DNA of 64,000 nt from Neorhizobium sp. NCHU2750. GTDB taxonomy: Bacteria; Pseudomonadota; Alphaproteobacteria; Rhizobiales; Rhizobiaceae. Of the stretch, positions 8,972 to 17,593 are shown piece by piece; the stretch's first letter is position 1; each line of letters begins with the position of its first letter. The notes under the pieces were generated by a model. The model made no database searches. It worked only from the letters and a program-made list of their open reading frames with translations, and was not told the DNA's origin. The stretch lies in the NCBI RefSeq assembly GCF_003597675.1, contig NZ_CP030829.1:1-64000 (forward strand). Reading direction: 5' to 3'. The translations under genes were made by a program, and so were the position numbers.

Positions 8972-10974
8972 TGCTTGCCGAACCTGTCCCGGTGCACCAT
9001 CGTCGCCGGTGGATCCAGCGTGCCGCCATTCTCCTGCCTTTGCTCCTGTGCATCGCGGTCACGGCCCTGCATTTTAGCCGCAGCTTCACCGGCGCCAACT
9101 GGTGGGAACTTCTCTCCGGCACGCCGGCGGGAAACATGCAGGTCGCAATCCTCTATTATTCTGCGCTTCCGCGGCTCGCCATCGCATTGCTCGCCGGCGC
9201 GTGCCTCGGACTTGTCAGCACCGTCCTGCAGGTCGTGCTGCGCAATCCGATCGCGGAACCGGCGACGCTTGGCATGTCGGGCGGTGCGTCACTGGCCATG
9301 ACGGCCGCATCGCTCTGGGCACCGGCTGTGCTCGACGGTTACCGCTCCGGCATTGCTTTTGCCGGCGCAGGCCTGGCGCTGCTCATGGTTCTGGGGCTGG
9401 CTTTCGGGCGTACGCTCTCACCGCTCCGCCTCATTCTCGGCGGTCTTGTCGTCAGTCTGCTCTGTGGTAGCGTTAACGCCCTCCTCGTGCTGCTGCACCA
9501 CGATACATTGCAGGGCATCTTCATCTGGAATGCCGGGTCACTGGTGCAGAACGACTGGCATGCCGCGAAATGGCTCGCAACCGAAGCCGGCGCGGCTCTG
9601 GTTTTCTTCCTGCTTCTTTCACGGGTGCTGACCGTGCTGCATCTGGAAGATGACAGCGCCCGCAGCCTCGGGCTCTCCTTATTCCATATCCGACTGGCGG
9701 CATTGATCGGGACAGTGCTGACGACTGCGTCCGTGGCCAGTGCAATCGGTGTCGTGGGCTTTCTGGGGCTGGCCTCATCCACCATCGCGAGTGCCTTGGG
9801 CATACGATCATTTGCCGGCCGCCTGATCGCTTCGGCAGCGATCGGCGCGGTGATGCTGGCCACGGTGGATCAGGGGCTGCAATTGCTGACGGGTGCGTTC
9901 GGTGAAATCCCGGCGGGCAGCCTCACGGCATTGCTCGGCGCGCCACTGATGTTATGGCTTTTGCCGAGGCTCACCTCTCCGCCCGAAGGAGATCGGAGCG
10001 GACTTGGCATAAGCCAACGCAGGGGCGATCACCGGCTGGCGATCATCCTGCCGATTGTCGCCCTGATCGCTCTGCTCTGGCCGGCAGTGATGCTGACGCA
10101 TGATGGAATTCACTGGCATTTGGCTGGTCTCGCGCAAATGGAAAGCGCGCTGTCCTGGAGAGGTGCGAGGACACTTGCGGCGGCGAGCGCCGGCTTTTTG
10201 CTGGGCGTGGCCGGTACGCTGATGCAGCGCATCACGGGCAATCCGCTGGCCTCGCCGGAAGCGCTGGGGATTTCGTCCGGGGCCGCGGTCGGCGCATTGG
10301 TGTCGATCCTGGTGATAGCGCAACCAGACAAGGCAACACTGGTCACCTTTGCGGCGCTCGGGGCCCTGTTGACTCTCGCGGCCGTCTTCGGCTTTGCCAG
10401 GCGGGGGCAGTTTTCACCCGAACGCATGCTGCTTGCCGGTATTTCAGTCAGCACGCTGTTCAGCGGGCTGGTCACCTTTCTGCTCGCCACGGGAGATCCG
10501 CGCATGCGCGTCTTCATCGGCTGGATGGCCGGTTCCGTATCCCGGGCGACGCCGACCGATGCGGGCATCGCCTTCGCGATCGCAGTGTTTGCGACAATCC
10601 TTCTTCCGCTGCTGCGGCGCTGGCTCGATATCTGGCCTATGGGAGAGATCACCGCCCAGGCGGTCGGCGTCAACCGCAGGCAGTCTCGCTTGTCGCTGTT
10701 TGTCATCATCGCTGTCATGATGGCAGCGCCGACGATGCTTGTCGGGCCATTGAGTTTTGTCGGCCTCATGGCGCCGCATATCGTGCGCATGGCGGGAGTG
10801 GCACGTGCGATACCGCAATGCATCGCAGCGGGTGTCACAGGCGCGCTCATCGTTGTCGCAGCCGATCTGATCGGCCGAACCCTGCTGTTTCCCTATGAGA
10901 TGCCGGCTGGTCTCATGGCCTCACTGATCGGTGCCCCTTTCTTCCTCTGGATCATGCATAGACGCTCCATATAA
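8968..10974 (+). CDS. fhuB: FhuB-type fused iron-siderophore permease, iron module 1
   Basis: An inner-membrane permease of 668 aa made of two tandem FecCD-type halves, as in FhuB. The first half carries PRLAIALLAGACLGLVSTVLQ and NPIAEPATLGMSGGAS; the second carries the parallel LLGVAGTLMQRITGNPLASP and EALGISSGAAVGALVS, ending in GPLSFVGLMAPHIVRM. Around 18-20 membrane helices are expected. No ATPase (FhuC) gene follows: the next reading frame, about 200 bp away, is unrelated. The complex must therefore use an ATPase encoded elsewhere. Confidence 0.93.
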   Translation: MMLAEPVPVHHRRRWIQRAAILLPLLLCIAVTALHFSRSFTGANWWELLSGTPAGNMQVAILYYSALPRLAIALLAGACLGLVSTVLQVVLRNPIAEPATLGMSGGASLAMTAASLWAPAVLDGYRSGIAFAGAGLALLMVLGLAFGRTLSPLRLILGGLVVSLLCGSVNALLVLLHHDTLQGIFIWNAGSLVQNDWHAAKWLATEAGAALVFFLLLSRVLTVLHLEDDSARSLGLSLFHIRLAALIGTVLTTASVASAIGVVGFLGLASSTIASALGIRSFAGRLIASAAIGAVMLATVDQGLQLLTGAFGEIPAGSLTALLGAPLMLWLLPRLTSPPEGDRSGLGISQRRGDHRLAIILPIVALIALLWPAVMLTHDGIHWHLAGLAQMESALSWRGARTLAAASAGFLLGVAGTLMQRITGNPLASPEALGISSGAAVGALVSILVIAQPDKATLVTFAALGALLTLAAVFGFARRGQFSPERMLLAGISVSTLFSGLVTFLLATGDPRMRVFIGWMAGSVSRATPTDAGIAFAIAVFATILLPLLRRWLDIWPMGEITAQAVGVNRRQSRLSLFVIIAVMMAAPTMLVGPLSFVGLMAPHIVRMAGVARAIPQCIAAGVTGALIVVAADLIGRTLLFPYEMPAGLMASLIGAPFFLWIMHRRSI

Positions 10975-11183
10975 GGTTGGCTGTCACTGATCCGTAGCCG
11001 GGCACGGTCCGTGACGAAACACGAACCGCTGAGCGGGGGCGCTCTCCCGACAAATCAACGGGCCAGGCAGTTGGTCCCACAGTGTGATGGCGAGTTTCGT
11101 TGCCCAATCTCTTCGGACAGTCTAGATCACCGCTACCGTCGCGTGATGACGGACGGGCCTCAAGACAACTGCGAGCGAAGACC

Positions 11184-11792
11184 ATGCTGATCAAGCAGAG
11201 CGACTATCACCGGATCTATCGGGTCATCAACAGCCTGCTTGTTGCTGCGAATGCCGACCCGGCAACAGCCTCGATGTATTTCTCGACATTCGGTGCCTTC
11301 ATCCTCAAACAGCATTACAAGCTTGACGCAGCGCCGAAAGGCGGGCTGGCAGCCTACAGGCTTGGCGACACGACGATCCTTTTTGCTGATCATCGTGAGG
11401 ACGGATATGTCACCGGAACCGGCGAAAACTTTCATTGCTGGGTCGAGGCCGAAGGCTGGATGATCGATTTCATGGCACCGGCACTGCCGCAAGCCGCAGG
11501 CAATATCGCCCTGCCCTCGCGTATGCTTCAAAAGCCGATGTCCGGGATGGCGTCATCGATCAATCATCTTGATAAGTCGGGCGACTTCTTCTGCAAGCAT
11601 GAACAGGAGGCGATGGCGCGCAATTTTTCAGACTGGCAAAAGCATGCGATGATCGGTGACATGGCAAGTGTTGCCGCAAAATGGTTTCGCAAGTCACCCA
11701 AGCAGATGCCCAGTTCGATCTCGATCGAAGAAGGCGATGGTAATGCAAGGACCGTGCCGCTGATCGGCAATACGCTATCCGGTTCCTGGTGA
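11184..11792 (+). CDS. DUF2026 family protein
   Basis: A 202 aa protein that I recognise as DUF2026 from the N-terminus MLIKQSDYHRIYRVINSLL and the motifs ANADPATASMYFSTFGAFIL, FHCWVEAEGWMIDFMAP and INHLDKSGDFF. The H-C-W and D-x-M arrangement resembles a cysteine-protease or transglutaminase-like fold, which is inference; no function is established. It has no signal peptide or membrane segment. It stands alone between iron module 1 and dinB. ATG 11184 is used because homology begins there, although no good ribosome binding site precedes it. Confidence 0.7.
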   Translation: MLIKQSDYHRIYRVINSLLVAANADPATASMYFSTFGAFILKQHYKLDAAPKGGLAAYRLGDTTILFADHREDGYVTGTGENFHCWVEAEGWMIDFMAPALPQAAGNIALPSRMLQKPMSGMASSINHLDKSGDFFCKHEQEAMARNFSDWQKHAMIGDMASVAAKWFRKSPKQMPSSISIEEGDGNARTVPLIGNTLSGSW

Positions 11793-11947
11793 GACCGGAG
11801 ATCTGACCAGTCCAATCCATGAGACCGCAATGCGGCTTTGCTCATGATGACGGAAGAAACGGAAATCTGGATGCGGGCACTGTGAGAGGGAAGCCAAGGA
11901 CTTCGCCGGCTGAAACGGTGCTTTGCGACCGGCAAAAATGATGATAT

Positions 11948-11962
11948 GTTCACTTTATGTTC
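11948..11962. promoter_or_regulatory. LexA (SOS) box upstream of dinB
   Basis: GTTC-ACTTTAT-GTTC is an exact match to the alphaproteobacterial LexA operator GTTC-N7-GTTC. It lies 39 bp before the dinB start and would put the polymerase under DNA-damage control. It overlaps an in-frame upstream ATG at 11957, which rules against that codon as the translation start. Confidence 0.85.
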
Positions 11963-12001
11963 ATATCCGCTGAACCCCACTCCGGACTTCCCGGTAGCGC
12001 C

Positions 12002-13108
12002 ATGACCGATAGTCCTCCGGTCGCAGAAAACCTTCGTAAAATCATCCATGTGGACATGGATGCCTTTTACGCGTCGGTCGAGCAGCGGGACAATCCGGAG
12101 CTGCGTGGCAAGCCGCTGGCTGTCGGCGGTGCGGCGGCACGCGGCGTGGTGGCGGTGGCAAGCTATGAGGCGCGCAAGTTCGGGGTCCATTCCGCCATGC
12201 CCTCGGTGACTGCCGCACGCAAATGCCCGGATCTGATTTTCGTGAAGCCGAGGTTTGAGGTCTATCGGGCCATCTCGCAGCAGATCCGTGAGATATTTGC
12301 GGAGTATACGCCCCTGATCGAGCCGTTATCGCTGGATGAGGCCTATCTCGACGTCACGGAAAACCTGAAGGGTATGCCGATCGCCACGGAGATCGCGCAG
12401 GAAATCCGGGCGAAGATTAAGGAGGTGACCGGCCTCAACGCGTCCGCGGGTATTTCCTACAACAAGTTCCTTGCCAAGATGGCGTCCGACCTCAACAAAC
12501 CGAATGGCCAGGCGGTGATTACGCCAAAGAACGGACCGGCTTTCGTCGAGGGACTGGCCGTCAAGAAATTCCATGGTGTCGGGCCGGCCACGGCAGAGAA
12601 GATGCATCGGCTCGGGATCGAGACGGGCGCGGATCTCAAGGCGCAGTCGCTGCCCTTCCTTACCGAGCATTTCGGCAAGTCCGGTCCCTATTTCTATGGC
12701 ATCGCCCGCGGCGTCGACAACCGTCAGGTTCGGCCCGACCGCGTGCGAAAATCTGTCGGCGCCGAAGATACATTCATGCAGGACATTGACGCCCTGGATC
12801 TGGCGACACACGAGTTGAAGCCTCTGGTCGAAAAGGTCTGGGCTTACTGCGTGGCCAAGGGTTTCAGCGGCAAAACCGTGACGGTGAAAATCAAGTATTC
12901 CGACTTCACGCAGGCGACGCGCAGCAAGACGGCCGCGCAACCCTTTGCTGACTGTACTGCAATTCTTGAAGCGGCGTCCGGTCTGCTCGCTACAGTCCAT
13001 CCGTTCAAACGATCCATCCGCCTGCTGGGCGTGACTTTGTCTTCGCTCACCCACGATCAGGGTGAAGACGGCTGCGAGGATCAGCCTCAGCTGGATTTCG
13101 GCATGTAG
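12002..13108 (+). CDS. dinB: DNA polymerase IV (translesion Y-family polymerase)
   Basis: A Y-family error-prone polymerase of 368 aa that extends primers past damaged bases. The palm residues are seen in HVDMDAFYASVEQRDNPEL and the catalytic SLDEAYLDVT. The tyrosine/arginine nucleotide pocket is ASYEARKFGVHSAMP. The thumb and HhH region follow (FHGVGPATAEKMHRLG), then the little-finger domain. The C-terminus (QPQLDFGM) resembles a beta-clamp-binding QxxLxF motif. Start ATG 12002 is chosen because the longer frame's ATG sits inside the LexA box. Confidence 0.95.
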   Translation: MTDSPPVAENLRKIIHVDMDAFYASVEQRDNPELRGKPLAVGGAAARGVVAVASYEARKFGVHSAMPSVTAARKCPDLIFVKPRFEVYRAISQQIREIFAEYTPLIEPLSLDEAYLDVTENLKGMPIATEIAQEIRAKIKEVTGLNASAGISYNKFLAKMASDLNKPNGQAVITPKNGPAFVEGLAVKKFHGVGPATAEKMHRLGIETGADLKAQSLPFLTEHFGKSGPYFYGIARGVDNRQVRPDRVRKSVGAEDTFMQDIDALDLATHELKPLVEKVWAYCVAKGFSGKTVTVKIKYSDFTQATRSKTAAQPFADCTAILEAASGLLATVHPFKRSIRLLGVTLSSLTHDQGEDGCEDQPQLDFGM

Positions 13109-13115
13109 ATAGAAA

Positions 13116-13270
13116 CGAAAAAGCCTGCGCGGGAGGAGTGCGCAGGCTTCTCGAAATGATTGGACATCGGCTGGGAGGAGGGGTGCCGCTGTCCCTTCAG
13201 GCTGCCCTTGGGAGGAGGAGTGGGCTGCCCGAAAAACAAAGCTACGCGGGAGGAGGTGCGTCGCTTTGTT
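13116..13270 (-). ncRNA. Four-hairpin small RNA with CUCCUCCC loops (cuckoo/anti-SD type)
   Basis: Read on the minus strand, this 155 nt segment folds into four consecutive hairpins, each exposing CUCCUCCC in its loop: 13235-13270 (stem AACAAAGC/GCTTTGTT plus three inner pairs), 13202-13227 (weak stem), 13162-13194 (CGGC/GCCG and GGAC/GTCC), and 13121-13149 (perfect 10 bp stem AAGCCTGCGC). The last is followed by TTTTTC and should act as the terminator, which sets the strand. CUCCUCCC is an anti-Shine-Dalgarno sequence and is the hallmark of the cuckoo RNA family of alphaproteobacteria. No promoter was identified. It begins immediately after dinB on the opposite strand. Confidence 0.7.
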
Positions 13271-13446
13271 GACATCCCTTTTACACTAACTGCCGCATCA
13301 CGTTAGCGGTATGGCCGCAGCTCAGCTATGTGTCTTTTGCAAGTCGACAGGGAAGATAGCCTAAGTTTAAGCCATCAATTCCGAAGCGGATCGAAAAACT
13401 GTCCGAAACCCGTTCGGAGGATCGGCTTTCGGAACTTTTGTCCTTG

Positions 13447-13479
13447 CCTCGGGCCGTTCCTCTACAGATCGGCCCGAGG
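13447..13479 (-). terminator. Hairpin terminator of the sugar operon
   Basis: A perfect 10 bp inverted repeat (CCTCGGGCCG and CGGCCCGAGG, 13 nt loop) lies 22 bp beyond the stop of the last gene of the minus-strand operon. No long T-tract is present, so its efficiency is uncertain. Confidence 0.6.
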
Positions 13480-13501
13480 TCTGATCATACCCGAGACGGC
13501 G

Positions 13502-14278
13502 TTACGTCATCAGAAAGCCGCCGGTGACGTTCAGGGCCTGACCGGTCATGCCACTCGCGCCGTCGCTCATCAGGAACATCAGCGCCGAGGTCACTTCCTC
13601 GGGCGTTACGAAGCGGTTCATCGGAGCGGCACTTTCCCATTCCTTGCGCATCTGGGCGACGGATTTTCCTTCCACTGCGCCCTGCTTGGCCATGACGTCC
13701 TCGATCCGGTCGCCTTCGATCGGGCCCGGGCAAACGGCATTGACGCGGATGTTGTACTGGGCAAGTTCCAGCGCCAGCGTCTGGTTTAGACCGAGGATCG
13801 CCCATTTCGAGCAGACATAGTCGCCGCGATAGGGCAGACCGCGGCGGGCGACGTTGGAGGCGGTGATGCCGATCACGCCTTCCTTGCGGGCGATCATCAA
13901 CGGGATGACGGCCTGCGTCACAAGCATCGTGCCAGTCAGGTTGATGTCGAGCGTCTCGCGCCAATGGTCGAGAGGCATGTCCTTGATCAGGCTGTAATGG
14001 CCGTTGAAGCCGGCATTGCTGATCAATACGTCGACGCGGCTGTCGAAGAAGTCGGCCGCGCCGGCGACGGCCGCCGTCACCTGATCCTTGTCGCGCACAT
14101 CCGCCTTGAAAATCTCGCAGCGGCGGCCTTCCGCCAGAATGGCTGAACGTGTCTGCGAGGCATCGCCGAAATCGATGACGGCGACGTCGGCGCCCTCCCT
14201 GGCAAAGCTCGTGGCGATGGTGCGGCCAAGTCCTGCGGCCGCACCCGTGATGATCACGTTCTTGTTCTGAAAGCGCAT
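13502..14278 (-). CDS. SDR family oxidoreductase, sugar operon
   Basis: A short-chain dehydrogenase of 258 aa. The NAD(P)-binding motif TGAAAGLGRTIA is at the N-terminus, NAG appears in LISNAGFNG, and the catalytic Ser and Tyr-x3-Lys lie in ITASNVARRGLPYRGDYVCSK. In oxidative sugar routes such an enzyme often oxidises a 2-keto-3-deoxy acid, but this is inference from context. It is the last gene of the operon, 11 bp after the enolase-family gene. The start has an excellent AAGGAGG 7 bp upstream. A hairpin terminator follows. Confidence 0.88.
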   Translation of the reverse strand: MRFQNKNVIITGAAAGLGRTIATSFAREGADVAVIDFGDASQTRSAILAEGRRCEIFKADVRDKDQVTAAVAGAADFFDSRVDVLISNAGFNGHYSLIKDMPLDHWRETLDINLTGTMLVTQAVIPLMIARKEGVIGITASNVARRGLPYRGDYVCSKWAILGLNQTLALELAQYNIRVNAVCPGPIEGDRIEDVMAKQGAVEGKSVAQMRKEWESAAPMNRFVTPEEVTSALMFLMSDGASGMTGQALNVTGGFLMT

Positions 14279-14289
14279 GGTAGTCCTCC

Positions 14290-15456
14290 TTACTTCGAAT
14301 ACTGTCTCAGGATGTCTTCCCTGACGGTGACGCCGAGGCCCGGCTTGTCGGGAACAGGAAGGCAGCCGTCCTCCAGCGCGAAACGTTCCTCCAGAAGGTC
14401 GTCGCGCAGGGGATTGTGCTTGCGGTCGAACTCGATCACCGGTTGGTTCAAGAGTGCGATCGGATTGGCGGTATGCGGGAAGGACGGGATGGTCGACACC
14501 GCATGCAGCGCGGCGGCGACGGCAATGCCCGATCCCCAGACGTGTGGGATGGTCGCCACGCCATAGGCATTGGCAAAGCCGAGCACATGGGTGAAGGCCG
14601 TCAGGCCACCGCAGACCGCGAGATCCGGCTGAACGACGTCGACGCATCCGCCGGCGATGAAATCGCGGAAGCCGTAGCGGGTGTATTCGCACTCGCCGCC
14701 GGCGACGGGGATCGGGTTTTCGGCCCTGACCTTGCGATAACCCTCACGGTCCTCCGGCGGCACCGGTTCCTCGAAGAAGAGGATGTCGAGGTCTTCCATC
14801 ATCCGGCCCATGCGCACGGCCGAGGCCGCGTTGTAGCCGTGGTTGGCGTCGACCATGATACCGATATCGGGACCGACCGTCTTACGGATGACCTTCAGCC
14901 GTTCGAGATCGTCCTTCAGCGACAGGAGGCCGATCTTGACCTTGAGCAGCCCGAAGCCGGAATTGGTGTAGCCCGAAGCCTCGACCTCCAGCGCCTTGAG
15001 GATGGAGCCGAGATCGTCGAACTTTTCGGGATAGTAGCAGCCAGTTGCATAGGCCGTGATCTTGTCACGGAACCGGCCGCCGAGCATTTTCCACACCGGC
15101 AGACCGGCCGCCTGGCCGGCGATATCCCAGAGCGCGATGTCGATTGCCGACATTGCCTCGATATAGGGGCCGCGCTGGCCGAAGTCGCGCGAGAAGGCAT
15201 AGAGCTCTTCCCATATCCGCACCGGTTCGGTCGGATCGCGGCCGATCAGGCGCGGCGCGAGAACGGAATCGACGCAGGCCGCGACCGGCTCGGCCGGACC
15301 ATATTGCCCCCCCTCACCCCAGCCGACGAAGCCGCTGTCGGTCTCGATGCGGACGAGGTAGCTGTTGCGTTCCGGGAATGCAGCCTGGGAGGAGTAAAAG
15401 GTCTTGTCACCAAGCGGAACACGAAGCTGGTGTGAAGTGATCGATCGTATTTTCAT
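14290..15456 (-). CDS. Enolase-superfamily sugar-acid enzyme, Gci-like (mandelate racemase group)
   Basis: A 388 aa member of the mandelate racemase/muconate lactonizing family. Visible active-site residues are KVK (K172, K174), metal ligands D203, E229 and E255 (VDANHGY, FFEEP, VAGGE) and H305 in TIPHVWGSG. From memory, the stretches IDIALWDI, AYATG, IPVAGGE, PHVWG and EFDRKHNP closely resemble Agrobacterium D-galactarolactone cycloisomerase (Gci), so it may act on a sugar lactone or aldonate; a dehydratase role is equally possible. It sits between the GntR gene (3 bp gap) and the SDR. Confidence 0.82.
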   Translation of the reverse strand: MKIRSITSHQLRVPLGDKTFYSSQAAFPERNSYLVRIETDSGFVGWGEGGQYGPAEPVAACVDSVLAPRLIGRDPTEPVRIWEELYAFSRDFGQRGPYIEAMSAIDIALWDIAGQAAGLPVWKMLGGRFRDKITAYATGCYYPEKFDDLGSILKALEVEASGYTNSGFGLLKVKIGLLSLKDDLERLKVIRKTVGPDIGIMVDANHGYNAASAVRMGRMMEDLDILFFEEPVPPEDREGYRKVRAENPIPVAGGECEYTRYGFRDFIAGGCVDVVQPDLAVCGGLTAFTHVLGFANAYGVATIPHVWGSGIAVAAALHAVSTIPSFPHTANPIALLNQPVIEFDRKHNPLRDDLLEERFALEDGCLPVPDKPGLGVTVREDILRQYSK

Positions 15457-15459
15457 TCG

Positions 15460-16128
15460 CTATTTCGCCATTGGTTGGTGGAACGTATCGAGATGGGAAA
15501 GCAGTCTGTGGCGTGAATTATCGAGATGCTTGCGCATGGCCGCCGCTGCACCGGTGGCATCCCGTTCGCAGATCGCTTTCATGATCTCGATATGCTCGGG
15601 AAGCGCGACCTCATAGGAGCGCGGCAGGTTCTGAATGATGGCGTTCTGAACCCAGCGGAACTGGCCCATCTGGCTCATGAGCAGCCTGCGCAGGCGCCGA
15701 CTGCCGCAATAATCCCGCGCGAGATCGTGGACGCGGCGGTCGCGGTCGCCGAGCGCACTCTTGTCTTCCGTGTCCAGCACCGATTTCAGCGCGAGATAGC
15801 CTGCCTGGGCCTTCTGGGCGACATCGAGCGGAATGAGCGGCGTGGCCAGTTCGACAGCCAGACATTCGAGCCCGATCCGGACATCGAAGATCTCCTTGAC
15901 GGTCTCCTCATTCATCGGTGCGACATAGACGCCCTTGCGCGGTTCGACGGTGACGAAGCCCTGGACTTCCAGGGCCCGGATGGCATCGCGAAAAGGCGTG
16001 GAACTGACGTTCCACTTCTCCTGGTAATCGGCGAGCGTGACGCGCTGCCCCGGAAGGACGCGCCCCTCGGTGATTTCCTGCCGTAGGGCCTCTTCGACCT
16101 GTTCACTCAGTGAAAGCTTGTTGATCAT
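15460..16128 (-). CDS. GntR family regulator (FCD/FadR type) of the sugar operon
   Basis: A 222 aa repressor-like protein. The N-terminal winged helix is seen in LSEQVEEALRQEITEGRVLPGQRVT and STPFRDAIRALEVQGFVTVEPRKGVYV. The C-terminal FCD domain carries the metal or effector pocket residues (HDLARDYCGSRR and LPEHIEIMKAICERD). ATG 16128 is preceded by GGGGAAG. It lies inside the operon it probably controls; the palindromic repeats at 22385-22414 are the likely operators, with a sugar acid as likely effector. Confidence 0.88.
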   Translation of the reverse strand: MINKLSLSEQVEEALRQEITEGRVLPGQRVTLADYQEKWNVSSTPFRDAIRALEVQGFVTVEPRKGVYVAPMNEETVKEIFDVRIGLECLAVELATPLIPLDVAQKAQAGYLALKSVLDTEDKSALGDRDRRVHDLARDYCGSRRLRRLLMSQMGQFRWVQNAIIQNLPRSYEVALPEHIEIMKAICERDATGAAAAMRKHLDNSRHRLLSHLDTFHQPMAK

Positions 16129-16159
16129 GTCTTCCCCTTTTCCGTCGAACCGGAGCAAC

Positions 16160-17047
16160 TTACCCGGCGTACCGGTGTTCCAGCTGCCCCCTTGCGCCAG
16201 GCTTGAGCGCGAAGAGACCACCTGCATGCGGCTGTCCGGCACTGGCAGCGTCATCGAGCCCGAACCATGCGGATGTGATGAAGAGCGTATCCAGATTGCG
16301 CCCGCCGAAGCAGAGGCAGGTGGGGTTGCTGACCGGCATGGCGACCTCCAGATCGACCGCGCCCGACGGCGCATAGCGCACCAGCTTGTCGCCCCCCCAT
16401 TGTGCGTTCCACAGGTAGCCGTCGGCATCGACGGTCGAGCCATCGGGAAGGCCCGGCTCGCCGGAGAGATCGGCAAAGACCCGGCGATTCTTCATGGCGC
16501 CGGACACCGTGTCGTAGTCGAAGGCCTCGATCGTACCCTTTGGCATGTCGGCGAAATACATCGTCGCACCGTCAGGGCTCCAGCAAAGCGAGTTGGTGCA
16601 GCTTATATCACCGAGAAGATGGCGCGGTTGTCCTTTGCCATCAAGGGCGTAGAGGGACGACAGGGCCTTCTGGGGCGCCGCCTCGTCCATGCCCCCGCAG
16701 ATGAAACGGCCCGCCGGATCGACCCGACCGTCGTTGAGCCGCGTCGTCGGCAGATCCTGCTCGACCTCCGCAATCGGCTCCAACCGGCCGATCGACGGAT
16801 CGAAACGGGCAAAACCTTTTTCAAGGGCGACGATGAGCCGGTCGCCGCTCGACAGCCCGAGGGCGCAGATACGGACACCGAGCGACCATGTCTTCGGGCT
16901 ATCGGTCCCTTCCGGATCCCAGGACCAGATTTCGCCCTCGTGGATGTTGGCCCACCACAGGCGCGCGGACAGCTCGTCCCAGACGATGCTCTCGCCGAGA
17001 TTGTTCCTGCAATCCAGTATCAGTCGGGGCTTGCTTTCATCGATCAT
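16160..17047 (-). CDS. SMP-30/gluconolactonase family sugar lactonase
   Basis: A 295 aa six-bladed beta-propeller lactonase. The metal-binding Glu is in LGESIVWDE near the N-terminus. The conserved RLNDGRVDPAGRFICGGM, the CTNSLCWSPDGATMYFAD repeat and the final GLPDGSTVDADGYLWNAQWGG are typical of SMP-30 proteins. It would hydrolyse the lactone made by the sugar dehydrogenase of the operon. Start ATG 17047 gives the canonical N-terminus; its ribosome binding site is weak. Confidence 0.88.
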   Translation of the reverse strand: MIDESKPRLILDCRNNLGESIVWDELSARLWWANIHEGEIWSWDPEGTDSPKTWSLGVRICALGLSSGDRLIVALEKGFARFDPSIGRLEPIAEVEQDLPTTRLNDGRVDPAGRFICGGMDEAAPQKALSSLYALDGKGQPRHLLGDISCTNSLCWSPDGATMYFADMPKGTIEAFDYDTVSGAMKNRRVFADLSGEPGLPDGSTVDADGYLWNAQWGGDKLVRYAPSGAVDLEVAMPVSNPTCLCFGGRNLDTLFITSAWFGLDDAASAGQPHAGGLFALKPGARGQLEHRYAG

Positions 17048-17079
17048 GGCGGGTCTCGGGGATGTCTCTCGGTTCCGGT

Positions 17080-17541
17080 TCAATCGATCAGGCTGGGAGG
17101 TGCGATGACGCCTTTTCGCAGCGTGACGCAGCCGTAGAACCGACGCTCGCCGGTTTGGATCACCGCGAAGCAATTGCGGACATGCGCGTAGAACTCGTTC
17201 CGCTCCATGGGATGGAGCAAAAACGTTGCCGTCTCGGCCGCGTCGATGGCAGCCTGCACCTCGGCCTGTGCGGGCGGTATCGTATCCGGCTCGCCGTCCG
17301 GATGCATGCGGCAGGCCGCAGCTGCGCCCAGATCGTCGAGCGGCATCAGCGACAGCACGGCCTCCGCGGCTTCGCCGAGCGTCAGGTTCGCCAGCGAAAG
17401 CGGCTTGCCATAGACGGTCCTGGCGGCGGCGGATGCCACCGGGAAATTGGCGTCGACGAGCGCAAGGCTGTCGCCGTGGCCCATGGTGGCCAGCAGATGC
17501 AGGACATCCGGCGAGAGCCGTGGGTCGATGGTTTTCAGCAT
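17080..17541 (-). CDS. RbsD/FucU family sugar mutarotase
   Basis: A 153 aa fucose mutarotase-like protein that interconverts sugar anomers. The family motifs are LLATMGHGDSLALVDANFP (catalytic His/Asp region), PLDDLG and the C-terminal NCFAVIQTGERRFYGCVTLRKGV. It fits FucU rather than RbsD. Of two adjacent in-frame ATGs, 17541 is chosen because AAGGA lies 7 bp upstream, whereas the ATG at 17547 would be only 1 bp from it. The gene sits between the dehydrogenase and the lactonase, which suggests supply of the reactive anomer. Confidence 0.87.
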   Translation of the reverse strand: MLKTIDPRLSPDVLHLLATMGHGDSLALVDANFPVASAAARTVYGKPLSLANLTLGEAAEAVLSLMPLDDLGAAAACRMHPDGEPDTIPPAQAEVQAAIDAAETATFLLHPMERNEFYAHVRNCFAVIQTGERRFYGCVTLRKGVIAPPSLID

Positions 17542-17593
17542 GGTCATATCCTTGTCCGGCGTGCGGCGGAGCGCAAAGCTCCGCCGGCATGGA

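Noticed and set aside
13130..13260. Four GGGAGGAG repeats read as a plus-strand repeat array or CRISPR-like element
   Set aside because: Spacing is irregular, repeats are short, and the flanking arms pair around each motif; the minus-strand hairpin RNA explains them better.
14416..15435. Open frame of 339 codons opposite the enolase-family gene
   Set aside because: Shadow of the conserved gene on the other strand.
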